Source: an uncultured Spirochaetia bacterium
GTDB lineage: Bacteria; Spirochaetota; Spirochaetia; Sphaerochaetales; Sphaerochaetaceae
Reading direction: 5' to 3'
NCBI GenBank assembly: GCA_905236385.1
Contig: CAJOOY010000008.1
Span: forward strand, 1-43,527
DNA: 43,527 nt
The stretch's first letter is position 1. Every line of letters starts with the position of its first letter. Shown here one piece after another: positions 17,126 through 26,568 of the stretch. The notes below the pieces were generated by a model. That model searched no databases. It saw only the letters and a program-made list of their open reading frames with translations, and was not told the DNA's origin. A program made the translations under genes and the position numbers.

Positions 17126-18791
17126 ACATCTGGAGATTAGAAATTATGCACTTATAGAAAATCTCTCAGCCGACTTCCATGATGGCTTTAATGTTATAAC
17201 CGGAGAAACCGGAGCAGGTAAGTCCATTATCCTGGGAGCCTTGGGTCTACTTATGGGAGAGCGTGCAGACTCTTCTTCCATAAGAACCGGCGCTGATGAG
17301 ATGACTGTAAATGCTCTTATTTCCATTCCAGAAGGTCACTTGGCCCATGAATGGCTTAAAGAGCACAACATGGAAGCTGAGGACTCAGCCATAATAGTTA
17401 AACGCACTGTAAAGAGAAACGGCCGCTCCATGGTCACAGTTCAGGGAAACCTGATAACCAGAAGTGAACTCACTTCCCTTGCAGAAACTCTGATAGACAT
17501 GCACGGCCAGAGTGAGCACCAGAGCCTTCTTTCTTCAGAAAAGCAGAGACGGGTTCTGGACTCTTATTCAAAAAACACTTCTTTGTTGTCAGATGTTTCT
17601 TCTTTAAACAAAAAGATAGGTGATCTTGAAAAAGAGTATGAAGAGATTAAGGCTTTATCAGAAGAGGGAAGGCGCCAGCAGGACTACCTCAGTTTTGCCT
17701 TAAAAGAAATAAAAGATGCCTCCCTTTCAATTGAGGAAGAAGAGGAACTAAAGGACAAAGTGAACGTTTTTAGTCACTTTGAACAGATTTATGACAATCT
17801 GAGCATAGGTGTGGATAAGATGAAAGAGGCTGGGCACCTGATTCATGACGCTTCTTCTTTCACTTCTAAAGCAGCTAAACTTGACTCTTCTTTAACTGAT
17901 TTTACTGCTAGGCTTGAGAGCCTACGGATAGAGCAAGAAGATATATCTCAAGGCCTTAGAGACTATCTGAACAGTGTTGACTATTCAGAAGAGGCTCTTA
18001 ACTCCATGCAGGAGAGACTCTCCCTGATTCAGAAGCTGAAAAGAAAGTATGGACCAACTGTTTCAGATGTTCTTTCTTTTGCAGTCTCTGCTGAAGAGAA
18101 GATAAGCTTAAGTGAAGACTCTGAGTACAGGCTCGGTGAACTTGAAAAAGAGATAGAGAAAACCCGCTCCCTGTACAAAAAGACTTCTTCAGAGCTTTAT
18201 GAAAGAAGGCGAAAAAACGCTTTGGTCCTTGAAAAGTCCATAGAAAAGACCTTAAGAACCCTTGGTATGCCGCAGTGTAAGTTTGAAATACAGATTGAGC
18301 ATGATGAGAGCAAGTTCTCAAGCCACGGAAGTGATAGTATAAGATTCTTTATCAGTCCAAACCCAGGTGAGGAATTGAAAGAGATGAGAGATATAGCCTC
18401 AGGTGGAGAGCTAAGCAGAGTTATGCTTGCATTAAAGACAGTTCTTTCTGATTCAGATGACATACAGACTCAGGTTTTTGATGAGGTTGATTCAGGAATA
18501 GGTGGCTCGGTTGCCCTTTCTCTAGCTTCCTGCATGAAGGACCTTTCTCAAAGAAAGCAGGTTATAGCCATAACCCACCTGGCTTCCATTGCCGCAAAGG
18601 CAGATTCACAGTTTGTTGTGCGTAAGAGTGTTGAGAACGGAAGAACCTATACCAGGCTTGAAGTCTGCGAGGGAGAAGACCGCGTTCATGAGATAGGGCG
18701 CATGCTCTCAGGAGATGAAGAGGCCCTCACACTCTCACATGCAAGAAGCCTCCTCTCGGAAAGCCTTAATCCCACGGATACGCAAAATTAA
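17118..18791 (+). CDS. recN: DNA repair protein RecN
   Basis: An SMC-like ATPase acting in double-strand break repair. The 557-aa protein starts MLEHLEIRNYALIENL and has Walker A GETGAGKS at 29-36, an internal coiled-coil region around residues 160-370, the ABC signature ASGGELSRVMLALK, and Walker B with FDEVDSGIGG. The N- and C-terminal halves of the ATPase are both intact. It overlaps nadK by 8 bp at its start and the convergent GH57 gene by 26 bp at its end. Confidence 0.96.
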   Translation: MLEHLEIRNYALIENLSADFHDGFNVITGETGAGKSIILGALGLLMGERADSSSIRTGADEMTVNALISIPEGHLAHEWLKEHNMEAEDSAIIVKRTVKRNGRSMVTVQGNLITRSELTSLAETLIDMHGQSEHQSLLSSEKQRRVLDSYSKNTSLLSDVSSLNKKIGDLEKEYEEIKALSEEGRRQQDYLSFALKEIKDASLSIEEEEELKDKVNVFSHFEQIYDNLSIGVDKMKEAGHLIHDASSFTSKAAKLDSSLTDFTARLESLRIEQEDISQGLRDYLNSVDYSEEALNSMQERLSLIQKLKRKYGPTVSDVLSFAVSAEEKISLSEDSEYRLGELEKEIEKTRSLYKKTSSELYERRRKNALVLEKSIEKTLRTLGMPQCKFEIQIEHDESKFSSHGSDSIRFFISPNPGEELKEMRDIASGGELSRVMLALKTVLSDSDDIQTQVFDEVDSGIGGSVALSLASCMKDLSQRKQVIAITHLASIAAKADSQFVVRKSVENGRTYTRLEVCEGEDRVHEIGRMLSGDEEALTLSHARSLLSESLNPTDTQN

Positions 18792-21051
18792 GATCTTTCT
18801 TCAGCTGAAGAATTGTTTGCTGAGAATAGTCAGACTCCTTCTTGCCAGTAAGGATTGGATAAATCTCATTCTGCAGCAGTGTAATATCAGGAAAGATTTC
18901 CTCCCTTCTTATGTAGGCCAGAATCTGGATCATCTCAAGAGCCTTTTTCTCTGTAAGCAGAGACCTTGAAGCAATATCTGCGTAGTAGTTCATCTGCTTG
19001 TTCAAGAGAGATTGAATAAACAAGAGGTCTGACATACGGCCTGCGACTTTAATGAACCTGATCAGTGGCATGAGATTCTTAAACTTCTCAATACTCATAT
19101 TCTTTGAATCTGACAGAGAAGACCTTAGTACCAAAAGGTAGAAAGATGTGTTTTCAGGGGACTGGATATCTTTAACCTTACTATCTGCTGAGAATAGGAA
19201 CAAAAAGCGCTGAGCAGCATTGGTGAGCTCGATTATCCTTTCATCTTCAAGATTGACTGAAACACTTTCCGTAATCCAGCTTTTAATCTCATGGCTCATT
19301 AGTTTCGTGATATTTGAGTTTGAGAATGTGTAGGAGTAGCCGGTGTTCTTACTCCTGAAAACAACACTGAGTGTTCCAGCCTGAGTGGAATTATCCTCGT
19401 ATGTATAAGTGTTTTCATTCAGAACAAGAGTATCAATGACTGTGATTGAAGAATCAGTGAGCTCTGAAAGCTTGAAGATTCCGTAGCTGTCCTTAGAGTG
19501 CTTTTCTCCGGCAATTCTTGAGTTTATAATAAAATAAGCACATGCTTCAACTTCCGGTGGAAGCGTCCACGAGAGCTTTCTGCCTATATCTTCTCCTGTA
19601 CCAGCAGAAGATATGTTGCTCTCGGCATGAGAGAGGTCTCTCATAAGAGAAATAAGCACATTCTCATTAGTTATGAAGCGCTGGATCCTGTTTGCACAGC
19701 AGATGGCGTACTGTATGCACTGAGATGGCTCAATACCTGAAATATCATTAAAGAACCAACCGCAACTTGTGTAAGAGAACAGACAGTTTTTCATGGCGTC
19801 CAGCAAGACAGCCAGCGTATTTGTCTCTTCCTCAGTGAGGTTCATTCCTGTTTTGCCCTTGTAGGACTTTATATAGGAGGCTACTGAAAATCTACCTGAC
19901 AGGACCTTTCCGAAATCTTCCAGAAATGAATCCGGAGAAATCTCAGAACCGAGAATATTTCTCACTTCAGTATCAAAAACTGTTCTGGTCTTGGTTTCAA
20001 GATTATTAAAAGCCGTTCTTAATGGAGTTCTCCACTTCTGGTTCCAAGAATCAAGACCGCCAGTGTGGCAACCACAGTCTCTGTACCATCTGCCGACTCC
20101 ATGGCAGCATGACCAAGAGGAGCCTCTGCCATCATCTCCGTTTGAGAGGGTGGCAGTCTCTTTCACGCCGTATCTTTCCAGGTATGCTCCAAAGTTAGTT
20201 ATCTCAAAATCAGTGCCGTTGGAAATCTTTTCAATCAAGGCAGCAAGAGCCATATCTCCGAATGCTTCGTGATGACCATAGATTTCTCCATCTGTTGCCC
20301 AGCTGATAAGAGAAGGGTTATTTCTGTTCTTCTTCATTTCTAGCAGCTTTTCAAAGAGAGAGTCAGCATTTCTTAGCAGATGTCCGAAACTAATTCCACT
20401 GGCAAGTTCCGGGTCATAGAAGAAAGCTACAAGTCTGCTGTTGTTACCTTCTATATAAAAAGGCCTGTCACAAGGAGCAGGGGAGCCCTCGAGACTAACG
20501 CCGTCTATAGCAGTGGCCTGCCAAGGAGAAAGAACAACGAAAGATATGCCATTTTCTGCAAGAACATCTATGGTTGCCTTATCAATTGCACACTCAGCAA
20601 GCCAGAAACCTTCGGGTTTGTGACCAAATCTGAAAGTGTAGTCCTCAATGGCCCATCTGACCTCAGTTCTTTTTGTTCTGTTGTTCTCAAGCGGAAGAAT
20701 GGCATGGTTGTAGCACTGAGCCATTATATTTGAATGCCCGGTTCTGGCCATGCTTTCTTTGTCAGCTTCTTTGAGTTTTTTTATAAACTCAGGATGAGCA
20801 CTGTCCATCCACTTCAGCAGGGTTGGTCCGAAGTTGGAAGATATATAGCAGTAGTTGTTAGTGATCTTATCAACTTTGCCTGCAAAATCCAGATATCTTG
20901 AATAGGCATTCGGGAGATAACAGGTTCTGTAAATCTCTTCATTCCAGTTGCCGCAGTTTCCCGGAGTCTCCTGATAGGGGATGAGACCGGTATACGGATT
21001 CTCCCTCGGCGGCTGGTAAAAATGTCCGTGAATAATCAAAGAGGTAGTCAT
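18766..21051 (-). CDS. GH57 alpha-amylase-like glycoside hydrolase (DUF3536 type)
   Basis: A 761-aa GH57 enzyme acting on alpha-1,4-glucans (glycogen or starch-type). It has the family N-terminus HGHFYQPPRENPYTG, SSNFGPTLLKW, the putative nucleophile E153 in GFWLAECAID and the putative acid/base D254 in WATDGEIYGHHEAFGDMAL. The long C-terminal region matches the DUF3536-type extension. There is no signal peptide, so it is intracellular. It is the last gene of a minus-strand operon, 1 bp after the second GH57 gene. Its end overlaps recN. Confidence 0.92.
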   Translation of the reverse strand: MTTSLIIHGHFYQPPRENPYTGLIPYQETPGNCGNWNEEIYRTCYLPNAYSRYLDFAGKVDKITNNYCYISSNFGPTLLKWMDSAHPEFIKKLKEADKESMARTGHSNIMAQCYNHAILPLENNRTKRTEVRWAIEDYTFRFGHKPEGFWLAECAIDKATIDVLAENGISFVVLSPWQATAIDGVSLEGSPAPCDRPFYIEGNNSRLVAFFYDPELASGISFGHLLRNADSLFEKLLEMKKNRNNPSLISWATDGEIYGHHEAFGDMALAALIEKISNGTDFEITNFGAYLERYGVKETATLSNGDDGRGSSWSCCHGVGRWYRDCGCHTGGLDSWNQKWRTPLRTAFNNLETKTRTVFDTEVRNILGSEISPDSFLEDFGKVLSGRFSVASYIKSYKGKTGMNLTEEETNTLAVLLDAMKNCLFSYTSCGWFFNDISGIEPSQCIQYAICCANRIQRFITNENVLISLMRDLSHAESNISSAGTGEDIGRKLSWTLPPEVEACAYFIINSRIAGEKHSKDSYGIFKLSELTDSSITVIDTLVLNENTYTYEDNSTQAGTLSVVFRSKNTGYSYTFSNSNITKLMSHEIKSWITESVSVNLEDERIIELTNAAQRFLFLFSADSKVKDIQSPENTSFYLLVLRSSLSDSKNMSIEKFKNLMPLIRFIKVAGRMSDLLFIQSLLNKQMNYYADIASRSLLTEKKALEMIQILAYIRREEIFPDITLLQNEIYPILTGKKESDYSQQTILQLKKDLNFAYPWD

Positions 21052-21052
21052 A

Positions 21053-22681
21053 TTAGATTTTCTGGTACTCAGATGTGTAAACCAGACTTGGCTCCTTTAA
21101 ATGCTCGGGATTGAAAATATTGTAATCAATGAACGGGAAGATATTGTTTCTTCTCTCGGCCTTAACCAGCCATTCTGTGTTTACAGCATTCTTACTCATA
21201 TTGTCGTAGACAAGGTTCAGGTTCTCAATATGACCCATTATGCGCTTATTTGCGTACTCTTCCGTTGAGTGGTTGTAGATCATAAACGGCCAGTCACTTG
21301 CCATAAGCAGCAGCGTTTCCCTCGCAGCCTGAGTGAGGAAGCGGTTCTTAAGCGAGCTCTGCTTTGGGAACCTGACAGCCAGCTCCTGCATGTGTTCAAT
21401 TGATTTGTACACGTGCTTGATAATCCATGCATTTGTGCTGTTGTCGTTCCATACCTGAGAGAAGCCACCATCTCCCCAGGAAGAAAATGATGGCCTGAGG
21501 GTCTGGATCTTGTCCGTATTAGCCAGGTATCCAGTAGAGGTGATTAGCTCAATGTCCGTCACTGTGGCTGCCTCTCTAATAAGGTTTTCAAGCCACTGTA
21601 TGCCTTCATACCACCAGTGTCCGAAGAGTTCAGTATCCCAGCTTACTGTGTAGCATGGATCTGTGTCTAGAATTCCATTTACAGACTCTGTCCTGCGTCT
21701 GACATGGTAGAGGAAGTTTGAAGCGTGGAGTTTTGCCTTTTTTGAAGCCTTTTCAGGACTGTAGATAACCTTATCAGTAGTCTTTCCCGTGATAGCCCAG
21801 TACTTGAAACCTGTAAAAACTCTTACATTTGGCTCATGGATGTACGGGGAAATATAATCAAGGGGCAAATCATAACCAATGTCTCTATAGAACTCTCTAT
21901 AATCCGGATCAGCAGGGTAGCCTTCATCAGCTGCCCATACTAGACTTGAAAGGTTGTAGTCTCTTGCAAAACAGTAAAGGCCGTTTGGGCACTTGACCGG
22001 AGCGTAGTTTCCTCTGAGAACCTTGTCTTCAGAAAGAACAAGGGACTGGCCGGCAAGAGAAGTCCAGCTTACATTGTGTCTCTTCAAAGCCTCCTCAAGG
22101 CCCGGATAAAAACCGTTTTCCGGAAGCCAGAATCCACCGTTGTAACGGTCAAAAGTCCTGATCTGACTGATTACGCCTGTCTCAATCTGAGCATTTGTTG
22201 CCACTTCAAAGTTCTTGTAAAGTGGCAGATAGCTGTGAGTAGCAGCAGTTGTGATTATCTCAATGCACCCATCATTGTTCAGCTTGTTAAACTCTTCAAG
22301 CAAATCTGTCTTGCACTCGTCCTTCCAGAATGAGTAGTTCTCATTAAGAGCCTGCAGATATATGCGGGCTATCTTTTCTTCCGCTTTTCCCTGAAGCCTG
22401 TTTACTTCCTTTTCTCCAAGCTCAATGTGTTTCTCCATGTATGCAGCAAAGCGCTCTTTAAGAAGTGGGTCACTGAGCATGGAAGTGAGGGTAGGAGAGA
22501 AAGAAAAAGTTAGTTTAAAAGGAACCTCTTCCATATGGAGCTTCAAGAGCAAGCGGATGAGAGGAATATAGGACTCGTTTATGGCTTCATACAGCCAGTC
22601 TTCCTCAAGGAAGTTTTCATACTCCGGGTGTCTGACAAACGGAAGGTGTGAATTAAAAATCAGATTCAGATAGCTTTTCAT
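21053..22681 (-). CDS. GH57 1,4-alpha-glucan branching enzyme-like protein (DUF1957)
   Basis: A 542-aa protein of the GH57/DUF1957 branching-enzyme type. The N-terminus LIFNSHLPFVRHPE contains the conserved His. GGFWLPENGFYPGLE carries the putative nucleophile E188, and SWDTELFGHWWYEGIQWLE carries the putative acid/base D349. The C-terminal helical part has SDWPFMIYN as expected. It likely introduces alpha-1,6 branches into glycogen, or acts as an alpha-glucanotransferase. It overlaps the upstream DUF4912 gene by 4 bp. No signal peptide. Confidence 0.92.
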   Translation of the reverse strand: MKSYLNLIFNSHLPFVRHPEYENFLEEDWLYEAINESYIPLIRLLLKLHMEEVPFKLTFSFSPTLTSMLSDPLLKERFAAYMEKHIELGEKEVNRLQGKAEEKIARIYLQALNENYSFWKDECKTDLLEEFNKLNNDGCIEIITTAATHSYLPLYKNFEVATNAQIETGVISQIRTFDRYNGGFWLPENGFYPGLEEALKRHNVSWTSLAGQSLVLSEDKVLRGNYAPVKCPNGLYCFARDYNLSSLVWAADEGYPADPDYREFYRDIGYDLPLDYISPYIHEPNVRVFTGFKYWAITGKTTDKVIYSPEKASKKAKLHASNFLYHVRRRTESVNGILDTDPCYTVSWDTELFGHWWYEGIQWLENLIREAATVTDIELITSTGYLANTDKIQTLRPSFSSWGDGGFSQVWNDNSTNAWIIKHVYKSIEHMQELAVRFPKQSSLKNRFLTQAARETLLLMASDWPFMIYNHSTEEYANKRIMGHIENLNLVYDNMSKNAVNTEWLVKAERRNNIFPFIDYNIFNPEHLKEPSLVYTSEYQKI

Positions 22682-23376
22682 TTCCTGCCTCCTTTTTCCT
22701 GTTTGTTCAGTACTTCTGAAAACAGATATGAAACTATTTCGTTTTTAATCAATCTCCCTTCTTTAGTGAAAAGGGAATCAAATGACAACTTAAATGTGTC
22801 CTTGTCCAATAGGTCCTTAATATGGTCCTTAAAATAGAATGAAGGACTTGAAACGCTTTTTGAGGTGCTGAGAACTTCTTCTACTGGCTCCTCATTTCCT
22901 GTAAGTGAAAGAAGGCTTACAGTGTATGTCTTTCCTGGCCATGGAAGCTCAAAGTTCCAAACGCTATCTTCATAATCAACATCTATATCATAGAACTGAT
23001 CCCCAGAAGAGACTCTAAGACAGAGTCTGCTTCCTGCTTCAAGGAGCTCTTCCTTCTTCATGGGAGCAATATTCCACATGGCGTAGGCCCAGTTTGCGTC
23101 CTTTTCAACAGCATAGATGCAGGTCTCATTGTATACTTCCGGCAGTGGTGAGACTCCGGGGAGACTGAGGCTTCCGGGAGGTACGTCAGTCAAACTTCTG
23201 ACAAATCTCGTTTTCCCGAAAATTGATGAGCTCACGTCTGAAGAATCTTCAAAAACGTCTTCAAGACTTTCAATCAGGTCCTCTCTGGACATTTCTTCCC
23301 AGCCATCAATCTGTTCCTGTTCGGCCATGTATTTTAGCTCTGAATCAGAAAGGCTCTCTATATTCAAAAGAAGCAT
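22678..23376 (-). CDS. DUF4912-domain protein
   Basis: A 232-aa protein, first gene of the alpha-glucan operon. Residues 1-45 resemble a Rho-N/SAP-like helical segment (LSDSELKYMAEQEQIDGWEE, then MSREDLIESLED). Residues about 85-180 are a DUF4912-like beta-sandwich (DANWAYAMWNI, then LRVSSGDQFYDIDVD and WNFELPWPGKTYTVSLL). DUF4912 proteins are commonly encoded beside GH57 enzymes; their biochemical role is not established, and a carbohydrate-binding role is inference. Start chosen at ATG 23376, preceded by GAAGGATGG. Confidence 0.85.
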   Translation of the reverse strand: MLLLNIESLSDSELKYMAEQEQIDGWEEMSREDLIESLEDVFEDSSDVSSSIFGKTRFVRSLTDVPPGSLSLPGVSPLPEVYNETCIYAVEKDANWAYAMWNIAPMKKEELLEAGSRLCLRVSSGDQFYDIDVDYEDSVWNFELPWPGKTYTVSLLSLTGNEEPVEEVLSTSKSVSSPSFYFKDHIKDLLDKDTFKLSFDSLFTKEGRLIKNEIVSYLFSEVLNKQEKGGRK

Positions 23377-23412
23377 ACCAAACCATCCTTCAATGTTTCT
23401 TTAATTCAGCCA

Positions 23413-23442
23413 ATTCTACTAAAGAAACGACTAAAAGAACAA
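23413..23442 (-). promoter_or_regulatory. Promoter of the DUF4912/GH57/GH57 operon
   Basis: On the minus strand TTGTTC (23437-23442), an 18-nt spacer and TAGAAT (23413-23418) precede the DUF4912 start at 23376. It lies in the 89-bp gap after rex, so the operon can be transcribed independently or by read-through from rex. Confidence 0.45.
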
Positions 23443-23465
23443 GACTTGAAGGGTGGTTTCAAACC

Positions 23466-24089
23466 TTAGTTGAGAGCATTCAGATGGTTAAAGAGCATGG
23501 CCAAACTTGCAGCCATGTTTTCGTTCTGAACAAGAATCCCTTCAGGAACAATCAAGTGTATGGGGGCAAAGTTCCAAATGGCCTTAACTCCTGAGTCTAC
23601 AAGCTGGTTGCAAACTCTCTGGGCAGCTATAGCCGGGACGGCAATTACTCCCATTTTTATGGATTCTATATTACAGAACTCCTTGAGGCAGTTCATACCA
23701 AAGATAGGTTTTTCTCCGAACATACCAAGTTTTTCAGGGTTGGCATCAAAGCCAGCAATAATCTCACAGCCGTATTCAGAAAACCCCTTGTACCCAAGGA
23801 AGGCGTGCCCCAGAGATCCGCAGCCGACAATGACTGCCTTGTTTATGTTCTGGTATCCGAGAACATTTTCTATATCTACAATCAGAGTTGGGATATTAAA
23901 TCCAATTTTTGGTTTTCCCTGGACTGAACTTACTGAAGCCAGGTCTTTTCTTACCTGGATTTCCGTGTATCCGAAGTGCTGGGCTAGAATAGGGGCAGAA
24001 ACAATGGTCTCCCCGTTCTTGTGCATCTCTTTAAGACGCTCTAGATAATATGGCATACGCAAAAGCGTTTGTTTTGAAATAGTAGACAT
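23466..24089 (-). CDS. rex: Redox-sensing transcriptional repressor Rex
   Basis: A 207-aa NADH/NAD-responsive repressor of fermentation genes. The N-terminal winged helix (LPYYLER-type: RMPYYLERLKEM, ILAQHFGYTEIQVRKDL) is followed by a Rossmann domain with GCGSLG at 89-94 and FDANPEK. The C-terminal swapped helix is present. It is divergent from the cation exchanger, with a strong dyad between them, and lies upstream of the glucan operon. It is a plausible regulator of lactate and redox genes nearby, though I find no consensus Rex box. Confidence 0.93.
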   Translation of the reverse strand: MSTISKQTLLRMPYYLERLKEMHKNGETIVSAPILAQHFGYTEIQVRKDLASVSSVQGKPKIGFNIPTLIVDIENVLGYQNINKAVIVGCGSLGHAFLGYKGFSEYGCEIIAGFDANPEKLGMFGEKPIFGMNCLKEFCNIESIKMGVIAVPAIAAQRVCNQLVDSGVKAIWNFAPIHLIVPEGILVQNENMAASLAMLFNHLNALN

Positions 24090-24133
24090 GTTTTAAACTT
24101 AAAAGAAGTGGGCACTCATGTCAATATATCGAT

Positions 24134-24165
24134 AGTGCGAATAAACCAAAGTGTTGTTTCGCACT
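24134..24165. promoter_or_regulatory. Perfect 8-bp inverted repeat between rex and the exchanger
   Basis: AGTGCGAA (24134-24141) and TTCGCACT (24158-24165) are perfect inverted arms with a 16-nt spacer, located between two divergent start codons. Neither strand has a T-run after it, so it is not a terminator. It is most likely an operator. The spacing does not fit the compact 18-bp Rex box known from other phyla, so the binding protein is open. Confidence 0.5.
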
Positions 24166-24199
24166 TATTAATTCAGTAAGATTGTTTTCGGAGTTTGAA

Positions 24200-25165
24200 A
24201 TGTTGCACGCAGTATTATTCTTTGTCATTGGCCTTGTGCTCCTCATCAAGGGGGGAGATTGGTTTGTGGATGGCGCTGTAGGAATAGCTAGGCGCTACAG
24301 GATTCCTGAGATTCTGATTGGAGCAACTGTGGTTTCAATAGGAACAACCATTCCTGAAGTCATGGTTTCTTCCATTGCCGCGTTAGCAGGACAGAGCCAG
24401 ACAGCCTATGGAAACGCCATAGGTTCCGTTATCTGTAACACTTCTCTCATCTGTGCCATAACCATGGCCTTCTCTCCAGCAGAAGTGGACATAAAAACTC
24501 TCAAGCTCCCAGCAGCCTTTTTTGTCTGTGCTACAGCTATCTACACGTTCTGTGCCTACTATTTTGGAGCCTTCTTCAGGGCTACAGGTATAGTTCTTCT
24601 TTCTCTTTTTGCTGTTTATATGTTCTTGAGCGTCAAGAAAGCTCTCTCTTCTTCAAACACAGATATAGAAGAAGAGAGCGAAGAAGAGCATAGACCGCTA
24701 TATAAGGACCTGATTCTTCTTGTTGGTGGAGCTGTTTTAATTGCTCTTGGAGCAAATGAGCTGGTGGATAACGGTAAGATTATAGCAGCAGGACTCGGAG
24801 TTCCAGAGTCCGTAATAGCTCTAACATTTATAGCTCTGGGTACTTCTCTACCTGAGCTGGTAACGGCCATAACTTCTCTTATTAAGAAGCACAGTTCCCT
24901 CTCTCTTGGAAATATAATAGGAGCAAATCTGTTTAATCTGATTCTTGTAAGCGGAGCTGCTGTCACTATCAGACCATTCTCTGTCCCTACAGAGAAGCTG
25001 ATTGGCGGAATGAACGCCTCTCTTGTAGTAGATATTCCCCTTATGCTCCTCGTTTCAGCCATTCTTATAGTTCCTATCTTTGTTACTAAGAAGGTCAAAA
25101 GATGGCAGGGCATACTCCTGCTAGTTATTTACGCCTCCTACTGCGTTTTCCAGTTCTTCGGCTAA
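24200..25165 (+). CDS. Calcium/sodium antiporter (CaCA family, YrbG-like)
   Basis: A 321-aa inner-membrane exchanger with about ten helices and the two CaCA alpha-repeats: VVSIGTTIPEVMVSSIAA with GNAIGSVICN, and TFIALGTSLPELVTAITS with GNIIGANLFN. An acidic cytosolic loop (DIEEESEEEH) lies between the halves, as expected. I use ATG 24200 with GGAG at 24190-24193 rather than the TTG at 24182. It is transcribed alone, away from rex. The ion may be Ca2+ or another cation exchanged for Na+ or H+. Confidence 0.9.
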   Translation: MLHAVLFFVIGLVLLIKGGDWFVDGAVGIARRYRIPEILIGATVVSIGTTIPEVMVSSIAALAGQSQTAYGNAIGSVICNTSLICAITMAFSPAEVDIKTLKLPAAFFVCATAIYTFCAYYFGAFFRATGIVLLSLFAVYMFLSVKKALSSSNTDIEEESEEEHRPLYKDLILLVGGAVLIALGANELVDNGKIIAAGLGVPESVIALTFIALGTSLPELVTAITSLIKKHSSLSLGNIIGANLFNLILVSGAAVTIRPFSVPTEKLIGGMNASLVVDIPLMLLVSAILIVPIFVTKKVKRWQGILLLVIYASYCVFQFFG

Positions 25166-25252
25166 GCTTAGCGCTTGGCGTTTAGTACGTGTTTTTTAAA
25201 AAAACAGAGGAAATCCGTGGTTTGAAGAATCCGTAGGTAGCGCAATAACCAT

Positions 25253-25290
25253 AAAAAACCGGGTCCGAAAAAAGGAAAAACGGACCCGGT
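25253..25290 (-). terminator. Intrinsic terminator of serC
   Basis: On the minus strand a perfect 10-bp stem (ACCGGGTCCG with CGGACCCGGT; 25258-25267 and 25281-25290) is followed directly by TTTTTT. It lies about 30 bp after the serC stop. There is no T-run on the plus strand, so it acts one way only. Confidence 0.85.
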
Positions 25291-25320
25291 AAGGAGTTTT
25301 CAGAATAGAATATCTGAGGA

Positions 25321-26406
25321 TTATTTCTTACTTGCCTCAAAATCTTTGAGGAATTTCACGAGAGCTTCTACACCCTCTTTAGGCATGGCGTTGTAAACAG
25401 AGGCTCTGAGACCACCAACACTCTTGTGTCCCTTGAGGTTGTCATAACCAGCTGCCTTGGTAGCTGCAACAACTTCTGCATCCAGTTCTGCACTGTCTGT
25501 AACAAACGGAATGTTCATAAGTGAGCGGTCTTTCTTTTCAACTGTTCCTCTGAACATCTTGGAAGAATCCAGGAAGTCGTAGAAGACTTTAGCCTTATCC
25601 TGGTTAATCTTTTCCATGGCCTTCAGTCCACCAAGAGACTTCAGATACTTGAAAACTTTTCCACAGCAATAGATGGCCCAGCAGTTTGGTGTGTTGTACA
25701 TGGAACCATTGTCTGCATGTGTCTTATACTGGAGGTAGATAGGGAGATCTGTAAGGTCATCTCTTATCAGATCCTCACGGATGATTACAACCACCATTCC
25801 GGCAGGTCCAACGTTCTTCTGAACTCCAGCGTAGATTAAGCCGTAATCAGATACGTTACATGGTCTTGAAAGGAACATGGAGGACTGGTCAGAAACAAGA
25901 ATATGGCCCTTTGTATTAGGAAGCTTGTTGTAGGTGAGGCCGTGGATTGTCTCATTTTCACAAATGTAGACATAGTCAGCATCTTCAGGAATATCAAGAT
26001 TGCTGCAGTCAGGAATGTATGTGTAGTTCTTGTCCTTTGAAGAGGCGGCTACAATTACTTCTCCAACCTTCTTTGCTTCTTTGATGGCCTTGTTTGACCA
26101 GGCACCTGTTTCAATATAGACAGCCTTGCCGTTTTTCATAAGGTTCATAGGAATCATAGAGAACTGAAGAGTAGCTCCGCCCTGAATGAAGAGAACCTTG
26201 TAGTTGTCTGGAATCTGCATGAGGTCTCTGAGATCCTGCTCTGCTTCATCAATAATCTGCTGATAAACTTTGGATCTGTGGCTCATTTCCATGACACACA
26301 TACCGCTTCCGCGATAATTCATCATTTCATCTCTGATTTCTTCAAGTACCGGTTCTGGCATGATAGCAGGGCCGGCAGAAAAGTTAAAAGTACGACCGTA
26401 TTTCAT
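25321..26406 (-). CDS. serC: Phosphoserine aminotransferase
   Basis: Second step of serine synthesis, 3-phosphohydroxypyruvate to phosphoserine; also used in pyridoxal phosphate synthesis in some bacteria. The 361-aa protein begins with the conserved FNFSAGPAIMPEPVLEE, has MEMSHRSKVY, IQGGATLQFSMIPMNL, and YAGVQKNVGPAGM with PLP lysine K197. It ends with GHKSVGGLRASVYNAMP, all typical. It is transcribed alone from its own promoter to its own terminator. No serA or serB is in the window. Confidence 0.97.
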   Translation of the reverse strand: MKYGRTFNFSAGPAIMPEPVLEEIRDEMMNYRGSGMCVMEMSHRSKVYQQIIDEAEQDLRDLMQIPDNYKVLFIQGGATLQFSMIPMNLMKNGKAVYIETGAWSNKAIKEAKKVGEVIVAASSKDKNYTYIPDCSNLDIPEDADYVYICENETIHGLTYNKLPNTKGHILVSDQSSMFLSRPCNVSDYGLIYAGVQKNVGPAGMVVVIIREDLIRDDLTDLPIYLQYKTHADNGSMYNTPNCWAIYCCGKVFKYLKSLGGLKAMEKINQDKAKVFYDFLDSSKMFRGTVEKKDRSLMNIPFVTDSAELDAEVVAATKAAGYDNLKGHKSVGGLRASVYNAMPKEGVEALVKFLKDFEASKK

Positions 26407-26429
26407 ATAAATCCATCCTTCTGATTTTT

Positions 26430-26458
26430 AGTGTACACTGAGGTGCAACAGAATGCAA
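26430..26458 (-). promoter_or_regulatory. serC promoter with a 10-bp palindrome over the -10
   Basis: On the minus strand TTGCAT (26453-26458), a 17-nt spacer and TACACT (26430-26435). The -10 lies inside the perfect palindrome AGTGTACACT (26430-26439), which could bind a repressor. A weak AT-rich hairpin at 26554-26567 lies at the end of the upstream gene. Confidence 0.5.
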
Positions 26459-26568
26459 CAATAATAACAAACCAAGTTGCGACTTGAGAAATAATAAAAC
26501 ATAAAATTGAGTAAAATATAAACTTTGAAATAGTAAAACTGAGAAATACCTAAAAATAGGGCTATTTA

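Noticed and set aside
25161-25197. Terminator after the cation exchanger (palindrome GCTAAGCTTAGC plus T-run)
   Set aside because: The palindrome overlaps the stop codon and the T-run is about 18 nt away; no contiguous stem leads into it.
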